From Hyphomicrobiales bacterium (lineage in GTDB: Bacteria > Pseudomonadota > Alphaproteobacteria > Rhizobiales > Rhizobiaceae): a DNA stretch of 35,794 bases. Made by a program: the position numbers and the translations under genes. The notes under the pieces were generated by a model. That model made no database searches and was not told where the DNA came from. It worked only from the letters and a program-made list of their open reading frames with translations. The number at the start of each line of letters is the position of its first letter. Within the stretch, counting starts at the first letter, position 1. The stretch covers positions 1 to 35,794 of the forward strand of contig DUSC01000083.1 of assembly GCA_012842935.1 (NCBI GenBank). Direction: 5' to 3'. Below are positions 1-8,573 of this stretch, piece by piece.

Positions 1-37
1 CCACGAGGTCGCGCAGGTTCATCATGTCGGTGGTCAT
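1..37 (-). CDS. IS256-family transposase, N-terminal fragment (runs off window)
   Basis: Only twelve codons are visible, MTTDMMNLRDLV. The ATG is at 37-35, and a GGAG ribosome-binding site lies about ten bases upstream on the minus strand. The peptide resembles the conserved start of IS256-type DDE transposases, which cut and paste their own element through its terminal repeats. The catalytic domain is outside the window, so intactness cannot be judged. Confidence 0.5.
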   Translation of the reverse strand, partial: MTTDMMNLRDLV

Positions 38-141
38 CGGTGGAATCTCCGGTCCAAGTTGGTGTCAGCAACCAGACCCTACCGGAACATCGCCGGTGAC
101 CACCTCAGCCAGAACCTACACCACGCTCAGGGACAGCATCT
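1..141 (-). mobile_element. IS256-family insertion sequence, 5' end only
   Basis: This is the left-truncated end of an insertion sequence. It is recognised by the transposase start reading MTTDMMNLRDLV on the minus strand, which resembles the start of IS256/Mutator-type transposases common in rhizobia. About 100 nt of non-coding leader follow. On the minus strand, gatgctgtccctgagcg at about 124-140 is the probable outer end (terminal inverted repeat). The rest of the element lies outside the window, so the second repeat and the target duplication cannot be seen. The family call rests on a short peptide remembered from the family. Confidence 0.55.
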
Positions 142-177
142 TTCTGGAATCAATAATTTGACTTAACAATACTGTGC

Positions 178-200
178 GAGACGGTATCGATCACTGTCTC
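178..200. promoter_or_regulatory. Dyad upstream of the receiver-like gene
   Basis: Arms GAGACGGT (178-185) and ACTGTCTC (193-200) can pair over 8 bp, with one G-U pair and a 7-nt loop. The dyad sits 40 nt before the first possible start of the receiver gene. A possible -35 element TTGACT lies at 158-163, but no good -10 follows at the usual spacing. This could be an operator or a leader hairpin. Confidence 0.25.
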
Positions 201-240
201 GCCAGCTTCTTGGAAGAACCCTCCGATACCGGAAAACGAT

Positions 241-690
241 ATGTCGGCGTCCCTCTTCGGCTCGAACAGAGGAAACAAGGCCATGGCGTCGTATGCGGCC
301 GGCGACGATGTGAATTTCGGCCAAGTCCTTGTCGTAGGCCGCTCCCCCGTCAATTGCGTGGTAGTAGCGAAAATCGTCGAGCGGTCGGGGCTGCGCTCGG
401 TCTCCCAGGTTCCCGAAAAGGCAATCGAGTTGCTTTACAGCCTTAGGCCTGGGACCGTCGTCCTCGACGGCGGACCGACCAACGGGGATTGCGACGAGGT
501 GCTGGCGCGCATCGATGCCCAACGCCGTGCCACCGGACGCAAGGTGCCCGCGGTTATACTTCTGTCGACTCGCGAAATGCTCAGCGAAGATGTCCTCGGC
601 TTCAGCATCGATGCGGTGGTCGCGAAACCTTTCACGCCCGATACATTGCAGCCCGTGGTCGAGGGCCTTTTGCGCAGGATCCGCGGCTGA
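241..690 (+). CDS. Stand-alone response-regulator receiver-like protein
   Basis: The 149-residue protein has a CheY-like receiver fold and no output domain. The probable beta-1 strand is QVLVVGRSPVN (about 28-38). A phospho-acceptor-like Asp76 sits in VVLDGG, the switch Ser/Thr in LLST (109-110) and the conserved Lys129 in AKPF. The acidic pair that normally ends beta-1 and holds Mg2+ is replaced by Gly33-Arg34, so phosphorylation may be weak or absent. No histidine kinase is nearby. A second start at 283 (MASYAAG) has a better GAGGA site and would shorten the protein by 14 residues. The IS256-family end lies about 100 nt upstream and may affect expression. The receiver fold is well supported; the role is unknown. 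Confidence 0.75.
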   Translation: MSASLFGSNRGNKAMASYAAGDDVNFGQVLVVGRSPVNCVVVAKIVERSGLRSVSQVPEKAIELLYSLRPGTVVLDGGPTNGDCDEVLARIDAQRRATGRKVPAVILLSTREMLSEDVLGFSIDAVVAKPFTPDTLQPVVEGLLRRIRG

Positions 691-788
691 GCCGGCATCG
701 GTTTCGCGGCCGCGGGCGACACTTGGCCCCTTCCCTTCCGCGATGCCGCGCGGCTATAGTTATCTATCCGAAACATCTCTGGTGATTG

Positions 789-2222
789 ATGCCTCCCGCA
801 AAGAAGGAAGTCCGCACGGCGAGCCGCGGAGGCCGCGCGCGCACGCCCCAATACGTCAAGAACTTTCGCGGCGTGAAGAACTGGAACGAGGCGCGGGCCT
901 GGCTCGAATGGCGAGGCATAGAGGACATCGAGTGCATTACGCCCGACCAGGCGGGGGTGGCGCGCGGCAAGATGATGCCGTCCAAGAAGTTCACATCGAA
1001 TACGTCGCTGGCGCTGCCGTCGGCCGTCTTCATGACGACGATCTCGGGAGGCTATCCCGAAGACGGCAACGGCTTCCACTATCCCGAGGACGACGGCGAT
1101 CTGAAGCTGGTCCCGGATCTTTCCACGTTGTCCGAAGTGCCGTGGGAGACTGATCCCACGGCGCAAGTAATTTGCGACCTCGTCCACCAGGACGGCCGTA
1201 CCGTCGACTTCACGCCGCGTAACCTGCTCAAGCACGTTCTCGCGGCTTACGCCGAGCGCGGTTTGAGGCCGGTCGTGGCACCGGAGATCGAGTTCTATCT
1301 GGTGTGCAAGAACCCCGATCCCGACTACCCGTTGACCCCGCCTGTCGGACGTTCCGGGCGGCCGATCGGCGGCGGTGCCGGCTATTCGATCGCTGGCGTC
1401 AACGAATTCGACGAACTGATCGACGACATCTATCATTTCTCCGAGCGGCAGGGGCTCGAGATCGACACGCTGATCCACGAGGAAGGAGCCGGGCAGCTGG
1501 AAATCAACCTGAGGCACGGCGATCCAGTCGAACTTGCCGACCAGGTATTCATGTTCAAGCGCACGATCCGCGAGGCGGCACTCAAGCACGACACGTATGC
1601 CACCTTCATGGCCAAGCCGATCCAGGGCCAGCCCGGTTCGGCCATGCATATCCACCAGTCGATCCTCGATCGCAGGACCGGCCGCAATATCTTCACGGCA
1701 GAGGACGGATCGGAAACCGAGGCCTTCCGCAATTTTATCGGCGGAATGCAGAAGCATGTGCCCAATGCGCTGGTGATGATGGCGCCCTACGTGAACTCCT
1801 ACCGCCGGCTGACGCAGGCGGCATCGGCGCCGGTCAACAACAAATGGGGCTACGACAACCGCACGACCGCCTTTCGTGTGCCGCGCTCGGATCCGACTGC
1901 CCGGCGTGTCGAAAACCGTATCCCATCGTCTGATGCCAATCCTTATCTCGCGCTCGCGGCCTCGCTTGCCTGTGGGCTCATCGGGCTGATCAACAAGCTT
2001 CCGGCGGAGGAGCCCGTGCTGACAACAGCCAACGAGGATGAGATCGACCTGCCGCGCGGCCTGCTGGAAGCCGTCGACCTGTTCGAGAACGACGACGATC
2101 TGCGTAAGATCCTCGGTGACCCCTTCGTTTCCACCTATGCGGCGATCAAGAAAGCCGAATTCGAGACGTTCATGGAGGTGATCAGTCCGTGGGAGCGGGA
2201 GTTTCTGTTGCTGAATGTGTGA
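789..2222 (+). CDS. puuA: Glutamine synthetase family ligase, probable gamma-glutamylputrescine synthetase
   Basis: The 477-residue protein probably uses ATP to join glutamate to the amino group of putrescine or a similar amine. Glutamine-synthetase marks are clear: metal-binding Glu166 and Glu168 in PEIEFYL, Glu231/232 and Glu238 in EEGAGQLEIN, His287/289 in MHIHQS, the NKWGYDNR loop near 351-358, and RRVENR near 372-377. It follows the PuuA/GlnT type rather than housekeeping GlnA. The PuuB-like oxidase 87 nt downstream on the same strand supports an amine-catabolic role. A TTG codon directly precedes the chosen ATG and could add one residue. Other amine substrates, such as ethanolamine or isopropylamine, are possible. 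Confidence 0.82.
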   Translation: MPPAKKEVRTASRGGRARTPQYVKNFRGVKNWNEARAWLEWRGIEDIECITPDQAGVARGKMMPSKKFTSNTSLALPSAVFMTTISGGYPEDGNGFHYPEDDGDLKLVPDLSTLSEVPWETDPTAQVICDLVHQDGRTVDFTPRNLLKHVLAAYAERGLRPVVAPEIEFYLVCKNPDPDYPLTPPVGRSGRPIGGGAGYSIAGVNEFDELIDDIYHFSERQGLEIDTLIHEEGAGQLEINLRHGDPVELADQVFMFKRTIREAALKHDTYATFMAKPIQGQPGSAMHIHQSILDRRTGRNIFTAEDGSETEAFRNFIGGMQKHVPNALVMMAPYVNSYRRLTQAASAPVNNKWGYDNRTTAFRVPRSDPTARRVENRIPSSDANPYLALAASLACGLIGLINKLPAEEPVLTTANEDEIDLPRGLLEAVDLFENDDDLRKILGDPFVSTYAAIKKAEFETFMEVISPWEREFLLLNV

Positions 2223-2309
2223 TCGAACGGTCGTCGTTCGTGACCGGTCGGTCGACGCGACACTCAAATTTCAAGTATACCTCGACCGACAACCCATCGC
2301 CAATAGTCC

Positions 2310-3596
2310 ATGACCTACCTTTCTCCCATCTCTCCCGGATATTCCTGGTACGAAGACACGGTCGGCGAACGGCCGGCCTATCCAAGGCTCGACGGCGACT
2401 GCACGACTGACGTCGTCATCGTCGGCGGCGGCTTCACCGGCCTTTCGGCCGCGGCCAACCTCGCCAAGGCGGGCACGAATGTCGTCCTCATCGAGGCACA
2501 TCGCTTCGGCGACGGCGCATCGGGGCGCAATGGCGGACAGCTCGGCACCGGCCAGCGGGCTTGGGTCGAGGAACTCGAGGAAGAGCTGGGCTTCACCCGA
2601 GCAAAGGCGTTGTTCGACCTCGCGGAGGAGGCCAAGGCCTATGTCATCGACTTTAGCGCAACGCACGGCATCGACATGGACTACGTCCCCGGGCAATTGT
2701 CCGTGGTTCACAAGAAGCGCTATCTCGACGCCTACCGCAGGCATTCCGAGATCATGGCAACCCGCTTCGGCTATCCTCACATCAGTTTCATGGACGCCAC
2801 CGAAACGGCGCGACGACTGGGATCGGAACGTTTCTTCGGCGGCAACCGCGATACTGGAACCGGTCACATTCACCCCCTCAAGCTCGTCATCGGCACCGCG
2901 CGCGTTGCTGCCGAAGCCGGCGCCAAGATATTCGAGAACACCAAGGCGCTGAAAATCGAGTCGCGCGGCGGCAAGGTCGTCGTGACCACGCCGAGCGGAA
3001 CGATCAAAGCGGCGAAGGGGTTGCTTGCGGTCAACGCCTATGGCGGCGATCTCGAGCCGGACAGCGCCGCACATGTGATGCCCATCGGCTCCTTCATCGG
3101 CGCCACAGTCCCGCTGGGCCACGACAGTCCGGTGATTCCCGGGGGCGAGTCGGTTGACGATTCGCGCTTCGTCGTTCGCTATTTTCGCAAATCGAAGGAC
3201 GGTCGGCTCCTGTTCGGCGGCCGCGAGATCTACGCGGCCAAGGACCCGAAGGACATTCACATCCACATCCGCCGCCAGATTACCGAGATTTACCCGGCGC
3301 TGAAGGACGTCGAGATCACGCATGGCTGGGGGGGATTCGTCGGCATCACCATGCCGCGCAAGCCGTATGTGCGCGAAGTCATGCCCAACGTGATATCGGC
3401 CGGCGGCTATTCCGGCCACGGCGTGATGTTGTCCAACTTCGTCGGCAAGCTCTACGCGGAAACTGTCGGCGGCAACCGCGACCGGCTGCGGCTTCTCGAA
3501 GACCTGAAGATCCCGCCCTTCCCCGGCGGCCGACGCTTGCGAGCTCCGCTGCTTTTCCTGGCGCTGAACTGGTACGCGCTGCGCGACCGGCTCTGA
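2310..3596 (+). CDS. puuB: FAD-dependent amine oxidase, probable gamma-glutamylputrescine oxidoreductase
   Basis: The 428-residue protein belongs to the DAO/glycine-oxidase flavoprotein superfamily. The N-terminal dinucleotide fold reads VVIVGGGFTGLSAAANLAKAG, with GGGFTG at 39-44 and the ribose-binding Glu62 in VVLIEA. SGRNGGQLGTG (71-81) is typical of PuuB/OrdL proteins. The C-terminal GWGGFVGITMPRKP and GYSGHGVMLSNF match the flavin-contacting end of the family. In the Puu pathway it oxidises the gamma-glutamylated amine to an aldehyde, releasing hydrogen peroxide. It follows the ligase on the same strand and is probably co-transcribed. PuuC and PuuD partners are not adjacent; an aldehyde dehydrogenase lies 3.4 kb away on the other strand. 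Confidence 0.8.
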   Translation: MTYLSPISPGYSWYEDTVGERPAYPRLDGDCTTDVVIVGGGFTGLSAAANLAKAGTNVVLIEAHRFGDGASGRNGGQLGTGQRAWVEELEEELGFTRAKALFDLAEEAKAYVIDFSATHGIDMDYVPGQLSVVHKKRYLDAYRRHSEIMATRFGYPHISFMDATETARRLGSERFFGGNRDTGTGHIHPLKLVIGTARVAAEAGAKIFENTKALKIESRGGKVVVTTPSGTIKAAKGLLAVNAYGGDLEPDSAAHVMPIGSFIGATVPLGHDSPVIPGGESVDDSRFVVRYFRKSKDGRLLFGGREIYAAKDPKDIHIHIRRQITEIYPALKDVEITHGWGGFVGITMPRKPYVREVMPNVISAGGYSGHGVMLSNFVGKLYAETVGGNRDRLRLLEDLKIPPFPGGRRLRAPLLFLALNWYALRDRL

Positions 3597-3612
3597 TCCC
3601 GGCTTCTCGACG

Positions 3613-4803
3613 TCACTCCGCGTCAAGGCTCGGCGCGGGCTTCGGTCCGAAGTACAGGACGAGAGAACCCAGGATCGCGGCAGCAAAGGAACCGCTAAGG
3701 ATGCCGATCTTGACCTCCTCCTGAAGTGTTTCGTTGCCGGCGAATGCAAGCAGGCCGATGAACAGACTCATCGTGAAGCCGATACCGCACAGCAGCGCGA
3801 CGCCGAGCAGATGACTCCAGCCGGAGTTTGCCGGCATGGCCGCGATGCCGTAGCGGATCGCTATGTAAGCGGAGCCGAAGACACCGATGACCTTGCCGAA
3901 GACGAGGCCGAAGGCAACACCCAGCGTAAGCGGCTCGACGAGCGCGGAGAGCGTCATCCCCGCGAAGGAGACGCCGGCATTGGCGAATCCGAAGATCGGG
4001 ATGACGACGAAGGGCACGAAACGGTGGAGCAGATGCTCGAGCCGATGCAGCGGCGATTCTTCGGTATCGCGCTCAATCCCCGGCGCGCGGCGAAGCGGGA
4101 TCGTGAGCGCCAGGGCCACGCCGGCAAGCGTTGCGTGCACGCCGGACTTGAGCACCACAAACCACAGGACCGCGCCGATCGCCAGGTAGAGCCAGAGCCT
4201 GGTGACGCCGAGTCGGTTCATTGCGGTCAGGAGGACAAGGATCGCCAATGCCCCGCCGAGATAGGCGAGCGAAAGGTCGCTCGTATAAAACAACGCAATG
4301 ATGATGACGGCCCCCAGGTCGTCGATAATCGCGAGCGCGGTCAGGAAGACCTTCAGCGTCGCGGGCACTCTGTTGCCGAGCAGCGACAACACGCCGAGGG
4401 CGAAAGCTATGTCGGTTGCGGTCGGGATAGCCCAGCCGTGGATCGTCTCGGGGTGATCGTAGTTGAACGCGACATAGATGAGCGCCGGGACGAACATGCC
4501 GCCGGCGGCCGCAATTCCCGGCAGGATTCGTCGCGGCCAGGTCGAGAGCTGACCGTCGAGCATTTCGCGCTTGATTTCTGCACCGACCAGCAGAAAGAAG
4601 ATCGCCATCAACCCATCATTGATCCAGTGCGACAGGCTGAGCGGACCGACATAGGCGTGGAGCGCTTCGAAGTAGTATCCGGAGATCGGGGAGTTCGCCA
4701 CGATCAGCGCCGCGACGGCCGCGGCCATCAGTACGAGCCCGCCCGATGCCTCGCCATCGAGGAATTCCCTGAAGATCGAAACCTGGCGGCGCTCGGTCGT
4801 CAT
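3613..4803 (-). CDS. nhaA: Na+/H+ antiporter NhaA
   Basis: The 396-residue inner-membrane protein exchanges Na+ (or Li+) for H+ in pH and salt homeostasis. The motif [18 protein letters not shown] carries the paired aspartates matching Asp163/Asp164 of the E. coli transport site. [20 protein letters not shown] and [15 protein letters not shown] are also typical of NhaA. The ATG at 4803 is chosen because AAAGGA lies just upstream; an upstream ATG at 4863 would add 20 non-conserved residues. The gene is convergent with the amine oxidase, with only 16 nt between their stops. Confidence 0.95.
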   Translation of the reverse strand: MTTERRQVSIFREFLDGEASGGLVLMAAAVAALIVANSPISGYYFEALHAYVGPLSLSHWINDGLMAIFFLLVGAEIKREMLDGQLSTWPRRILPGIAAAGGMFVPALIYVAFNYDHPETIHGWAIPTATDIAFALGVLSLLGNRVPATLKVFLTALAIIDDLGAVIIIALFYTSDLSLAYLGGALAILVLLTAMNRLGVTRLWLYLAIGAVLWFVVLKSGVHATLAGVALALTIPLRRAPGIERDTEESPLHRLEHLLHRFVPFVVIPIFGFANAGVSFAGMTLSALVEPLTLGVAFGLVFGKVIGVFGSAYIAIRYGIAAMPANSGWSHLLGVALLCGIGFTMSLFIGLLAFAGNETLQEEVKIGILSGSFAAAILGSLVLYFGPKPAPSLDAE

Positions 4804-4951
4804 GTTCGGTCCTTTCGTTCTGGCTGCGAACCAAAGTCGCAGGGGATGACAAGCAACTGGCAAGAAGTAGGATCTTATCGCGCGCCTTCGGCGAGCGTTT
4901 CGTCGCAGGGGCGGCGAAATCCGGGCACTTTATAGCCCAAGGCTCGAAGGT

Positions 4952-6076
4952 CTACAGTTTCCGCACGATCACACTCCCGGCAGAATAGCCGGCGCCGAAC
5001 GAGCAGATGATGCCAAGACTACCCGCAGGCAGATCGTCCGAATGGGTGGAGAAGGCGATGATCGACCCGGCCGAAGACGTGTTGGCGTACTCTTGCAGCA
5101 CGTTCGGCTGTTCCACAGGGGTCGGCTCGCGGCCGAGCACCCTCAGACCGATCAGGTCGTTCATGTTCTTGTTGGCCTGGTGCAGCCACAGCCGCGCCAG
5201 ATTGTCCGCGGTCAGTCCCTCGGCGGCGAGATGGCCCTGAATGAGGTCGACAACGATCGGCACGACCTGCTTGAAGACCTTGCGTCCCTCCTGATGGAAC
5301 TGCATATCGCGGCGATCGGACATATGGCCCTCGCGCGTGCGGCGCAAGAAGCCGTTGTTGTTGCGGATGTTGTTGGAGAACTCCGTGACGCAGCGCGTCG
5401 ACAGGACCTCGAAGGCGTTGTCGGCTTGGTTCTCGTCGAGCCGTTGCAGAACCACCGCCGTGCAGACGTCGCCGAAAATGAAGTGGCAGTCGCGGTCGCG
5501 CCACTCCTGGTGGCCGGAAGTGATCTCCGGATTGACCATCAGCACGCCGCGCGCCGATCCGCAGCGGATCATGTCGGCGGCGAGCTGGATGCCGAAGGTC
5601 GCCGAAGAGCAGGCAACGTTCATGTCGAAAGCGAAGCCGGCGATCCCCAGGGCCTGCTGAACCTCTATCGCGATGGCCGGATAAGCCCGCTCGTGATTGG
5701 AGGCCGCGCAGATCACGCAGTCGATTCCATCGGCGCTCACGCCGGCGCGATGCATCGCTCCGTCGGCCGCGTTGACCGCCATCTCGGCCATGATGGACAA
5801 GTCCTCCTCGGCACGCTCCGGCAGCACCGGATGCATGATGCCGGGATCCAGAATGCCGTACTTGTTGACCACGTGCCGGCGTTCGATACCGGACGCCCTG
5901 ACGATGAATTCCTCAGACGACATCGGCAGGGGCTCGCGTTCGCCGGCTGCAATCGCCTCGGCATGCAAAGCGTTCTGCCGGTGGGCATATTCGTTGTAGG
6001 ACGCCACCAGTTCGGCGTTTGAAATGACCTCGTCCGGCGCGAACAGGCCGGTGCCGGTTATGGCGACCCTGTGCAT
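4952..6076 (-). CDS. FabH-like beta-ketoacyl-ACP synthase III family protein
   Basis: The 374-residue protein has a thiolase fold with an intact Cys-His-Asn triad: Cys156 in NVACSSATFG, His299 in LWLHQANKNMND and Asn332 in EYANTSSAGS. FabH-type enzymes condense an acyl-CoA with malonyl-ACP. This one is longer than housekeeping FabH (about 320 residues). It has an extra N-terminal helical stretch near 25-55 (YNEYAHRQNALHAEAIAAGE), so it is probably an accessory member. PA3286 of Pseudomonas, which moves beta-oxidation intermediates into synthesis, is a possible analogue by memory only. It is the last gene of a minus-strand set with SDR and ALDH genes. A housekeeping role is unlikely because no fab or plsX gene adjoins. 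Confidence 0.83.
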   Translation of the reverse strand: MHRVAITGTGLFAPDEVISNAELVASYNEYAHRQNALHAEAIAAGEREPLPMSSEEFIVRASGIERRHVVNKYGILDPGIMHPVLPERAEEDLSIMAEMAVNAADGAMHRAGVSADGIDCVICAASNHERAYPAIAIEVQQALGIAGFAFDMNVACSSATFGIQLAADMIRCGSARGVLMVNPEITSGHQEWRDRDCHFIFGDVCTAVVLQRLDENQADNAFEVLSTRCVTEFSNNIRNNNGFLRRTREGHMSDRRDMQFHQEGRKVFKQVVPIVVDLIQGHLAAEGLTADNLARLWLHQANKNMNDLIGLRVLGREPTPVEQPNVLQEYANTSSAGSIIAFSTHSDDLPAGSLGIICSFGAGYSAGSVIVRKL

Positions 6077-6172
6077 GGCGTTTCCGCGATATTGTAGTCT
6101 TCTTGACGCAGCAATAGGCCGGGCGGGGCGCCGGTCAAGCGCCCTCTTGGGGGGAATGGATGGATTCTTGCC

Positions 6173-6922
6173 TCAGATGCAGCGTCCGCCGTCGACTTCC
6201 AGCGCCACTCCTGTGATGAACTCGGCCTCGTCGGAGGCGAGCCAGAGCGCCGCATTGGCGATGTCGAGCGGAGTCGACAACCGGCCGAGCGGGATGGAGG
6301 CGCGGAACATGGCGCGCTTCTCGGGTGTGTCTTCGCCCATGAACTGCGCCAGCATGCCGGTCTCTCCGGCGACGGGACAGAGGCAGTTGACGCGGATCTT
6401 CTTCGGCGCAAGTTCGACCGCCATCGACTTGGTCGCGGTGATCGCCCAGCCCTTGGACGCGTTATACCAGGTAAGGCCAGGCCGCGGTCGCAAGCCCGCC
6501 GTCGAAGCGGTCGTAATGATCGATCCGCCGCCCTGGCGCTCCATGATCGGAACGACGGCGAGCGCCGAATAGTAGATCGCCTTCATGTTGACCGCGACGA
6601 TCAGGTCGAACGTTTCCTCGTCGACGCCGAGCATGTCGCCGTTGCGATGTGTGTAGCCTGCGTTGTTGACCATCACGTCGATCCGGCCGAAGGCGTCCAC
6701 TGCCGCCCGGACCATGGCCTCGACCTCGGAGCGCTGCGAGACATCAGTGCTCACCGCGATCGCCCGGCTGCCGATCTCGCCGGCAACCCTTTCTGCGCCC
6801 TTCGAATTGAGGTCCGCTACGACGACGCGCGCTCCCTCCTCGGCAAATCGCTTTGCCATCCCTTCGCCGAAACCGGACGCTGCACCTGTGATGACGGCGA
6901 CCTTGTTGTCGAGACGTGCCAT
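6173..6922 (-). CDS. Short-chain dehydrogenase/reductase (SDR), probably NAD-dependent
   Basis: The 249-residue classical SDR has the TGAASGFGEG coenzyme loop (12-21), NNAG (86-89), Ser140, and Tyr153/Lys157 in YNASKG, so the catalytic residues are complete. Asp37 at the end of the second strand (VVADLN) favours NAD(H) over NADP(H). The C-terminal VALEVDGGRCI is typical of the FabG/3-hydroxyacyl type. The gene lies 37 nt after the aldehyde dehydrogenase and 96 nt before the FabH-like gene, so the three are probably one transcript. The substrate cannot be told from sequence; a 3-oxo/3-hydroxyacyl compound or a secondary alcohol would fit the neighbours. Confidence 0.88.
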   Translation of the reverse strand: MARLDNKVAVITGAASGFGEGMAKRFAEEGARVVVADLNSKGAERVAGEIGSRAIAVSTDVSQRSEVEAMVRAAVDAFGRIDVMVNNAGYTHRNGDMLGVDEETFDLIVAVNMKAIYYSALAVVPIMERQGGGSIITTASTAGLRPRPGLTWYNASKGWAITATKSMAVELAPKKIRVNCLCPVAGETGMLAQFMGEDTPEKRAMFRASIPLGRLSTPLDIANAALWLASDEAEFITGVALEVDGGRCI

Positions 6923-6959
6923 TCCGGTCCTGTTACCTTCGTTCGCCGAGTCGGTGCGA

Positions 6960-8435
6960 TCAGCCGTGATTGAACACGATCGTCTTCGTCGCGCTCATGT
7001 CATATAGCGCCTCGAAGCCTTTTTCGCGACCATGGCCTGACTTCTTGAAACCGCCGAACGGCAGCTCGATGCCGCCGCCGGCACCGTATGCGTTGACGAA
7101 GACCTGACCGGCCCGGACGCGCTTGGCCACCCGGTGCTGGCGGCCGCCGTCCTTCGTCCAGACGCTGGCCACCAGACCGAACTCGGTGTCATTGGCGAGC
7201 CTCACCGCTTCCTCTTCGCCGTCGAAGGGGAACAGCGCCAGCACGGGGCCGAACACCTCCTCGCGCGCAACGGCGGCCTTCGGGTCGACCGAGCCGAACA
7301 GCACGGGCGCCTCGTAGAACCCGCCCGCCGGAGCGTCAGGATGCACGGAGCCGCGGGCAAGCACCGGGATACCCGCCTCCTCCGCTGCCGCGATCATGCC
7401 GCTGACGCGATTGCGTTGCCTGGCGTTGATCAGTGCGCCGAGATCGAGGTCCGCATCGTGCGGGCCGGCCACGAGCCGGGAAAAGCGTTCGGCGAGCGCC
7501 GACGCGACGCGATCGTAGACCGGCTTCTCGATCAGGATCCGGCTGCCGGCCGAGCAGGTCTGGCCGCCGTTCTGGATGATGGCGTTGACGAGGACAGGTA
7601 TGGCCTTGTCGAGGTCGGCATCGGCGAAGACGATCTGCGGCGACTTGCCGCCGAGTTCCATGGTAACGCCGCGGTTGTTCACCGCCGCGGCCTGCTGGAT
7701 CGCCGTGCCGGTCAGCGGCGAGCCGGTGAAGGTGACGTAGTCGACGAGCGGGTGCCCCGACAGGGCGGCGCCCGCCGTGCGGCCATAGCCGGTGATCACA
7801 TTGAATACGCCCTGCGGAATGCCTGCCTCGAGCGCGAGTTCTGCAATGCGGATGGCAGACAAAGATGCGTCCTCGGCGGGCTTCACCACCAGCGTGTTGC
7901 CCATGGCAAGAGCCGCACCGGCCACGCGGGCGAGGATCTGCAGCGGATAATTCCACGGGATGATGCCGGCGACGACGCCGTGCGGTTCGCGCAGCGTCAG
8001 AGCCGTATAGCCTTCAAGGAAGGGAATCGTGTCACCATGGATCTTGTCGCCGGCACCGCCGTAGAATTCGTAATAGCGCATGGTCGCCGTGACGTCGGCC
8101 TTGCCCTGGCGTATCGGCTTGCCGGTGTCGCGCGATTCCAGCGCCGCGAGTTCCTCGCCATTGGTCTCGACGAGCTGGAAGAGTTTCGTCAGACGCCGTC
8201 CTCGCTCGACTGCAGGCATTCGGCCCCAAGGCCCCTCGTCGAAGGCGCGGCGCGCCGCCTTCACGGCGCGGTCGACGTCGACGGCCGACGAAGATGGAAT
8301 TGATGCGAAGACGACGCCGTCCGACGGTGACACGACCTCGATCCTCTCGCCGGAAAGCGCGTCGGCGGGTTTCCCGTCGATGATCTGCATGAAGGCACGG
8401 CCCTCGGCCACCGTTCGGGACAGATGTGTGCCCAT
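6960..8435 (-). CDS. NAD(P)-dependent aldehyde dehydrogenase
   Basis: The 491-residue protein is a full-length class-1/2-like aldehyde dehydrogenase. Catalytic Cys294 is in GGQTCSAGSR, the general base Glu260 in MELGGKSP, and Asn162 in PWNYP. EEVFGPVLALFPF and the C-terminal ELPFGGFKKSGHGREKG are also family marks. It oxidises an aldehyde to the acid. The start at 8435 has an AAGGAG site eight bases upstream. It is the first gene of the ALDH-SDR-FabH-like set. It could serve as the PuuC-like step for the amine pathway at 789-3596, but nothing in the sequence proves this. An inverted repeat lies just upstream of its ribosome-binding site. Confidence 0.9.
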   Translation of the reverse strand: MGTHLSRTVAEGRAFMQIIDGKPADALSGERIEVVSPSDGVVFASIPSSSAVDVDRAVKAARRAFDEGPWGRMPAVERGRRLTKLFQLVETNGEELAALESRDTGKPIRQGKADVTATMRYYEFYGGAGDKIHGDTIPFLEGYTALTLREPHGVVAGIIPWNYPLQILARVAGAALAMGNTLVVKPAEDASLSAIRIAELALEAGIPQGVFNVITGYGRTAGAALSGHPLVDYVTFTGSPLTGTAIQQAAAVNNRGVTMELGGKSPQIVFADADLDKAIPVLVNAIIQNGGQTCSAGSRILIEKPVYDRVASALAERFSRLVAGPHDADLDLGALINARQRNRVSGMIAAAEEAGIPVLARGSVHPDAPAGGFYEAPVLFGSVDPKAAVAREEVFGPVLALFPFDGEEEAVRLANDTEFGLVASVWTKDGGRQHRVAKRVRAGQVFVNAYGAGGGIELPFGGFKKSGHGREKGFEALYDMSATKTIVFNHG

Positions 8436-8450
8436 CGCAATCTCCTTTTG

Positions 8451-8491
8451 TTGTTCGCAACGCGATGCGATTATGTTGCGACCGCGAACAA
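8451..8491. promoter_or_regulatory. Nested inverted repeat upstream of the aldehyde dehydrogenase (operator candidate)
   Basis: TTGTTCGC (8451-8458) and GCGAACAA (8484-8491) are perfect reverse complements. Inside them CGCAAC (8456-8461) pairs with GTTGCG (8475-8480). The dyad begins 15 nt upstream of the ALDH start, next to its ribosome-binding site. It suits a repressor operator or a 5' leader structure. No cognate regulator lies beside it. Confidence 0.4.
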
Positions 8492-8573
8492 TCGGCTCAC
8501 CGCATGCCGGACTGCTATTCGGATGCGCTGCCTAGGATAAGGTCCAGTGTCAAGGGCAAGGATGTGACACCAT

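Noticed and set aside
435-2267. 610-codon minus-strand frame opposite the PuuA-like gene
   Set aside because: It is antisense to a gene with all glutamine-synthetase motifs; the peptide is Arg/Val/Gly-rich without domains, as expected from high-GC antisense frames.
2271-3749. 492-codon minus-strand frame opposite the FAD oxidase
   Set aside because: It covers the real PuuB-like gene and runs into nhaA; no motifs or ribosome-binding site.
7134-8303. 389-codon plus-strand frame opposite the aldehyde dehydrogenase
   Set aside because: Antisense shadow of a gene with intact Cys/Glu/Asn catalytic residues.
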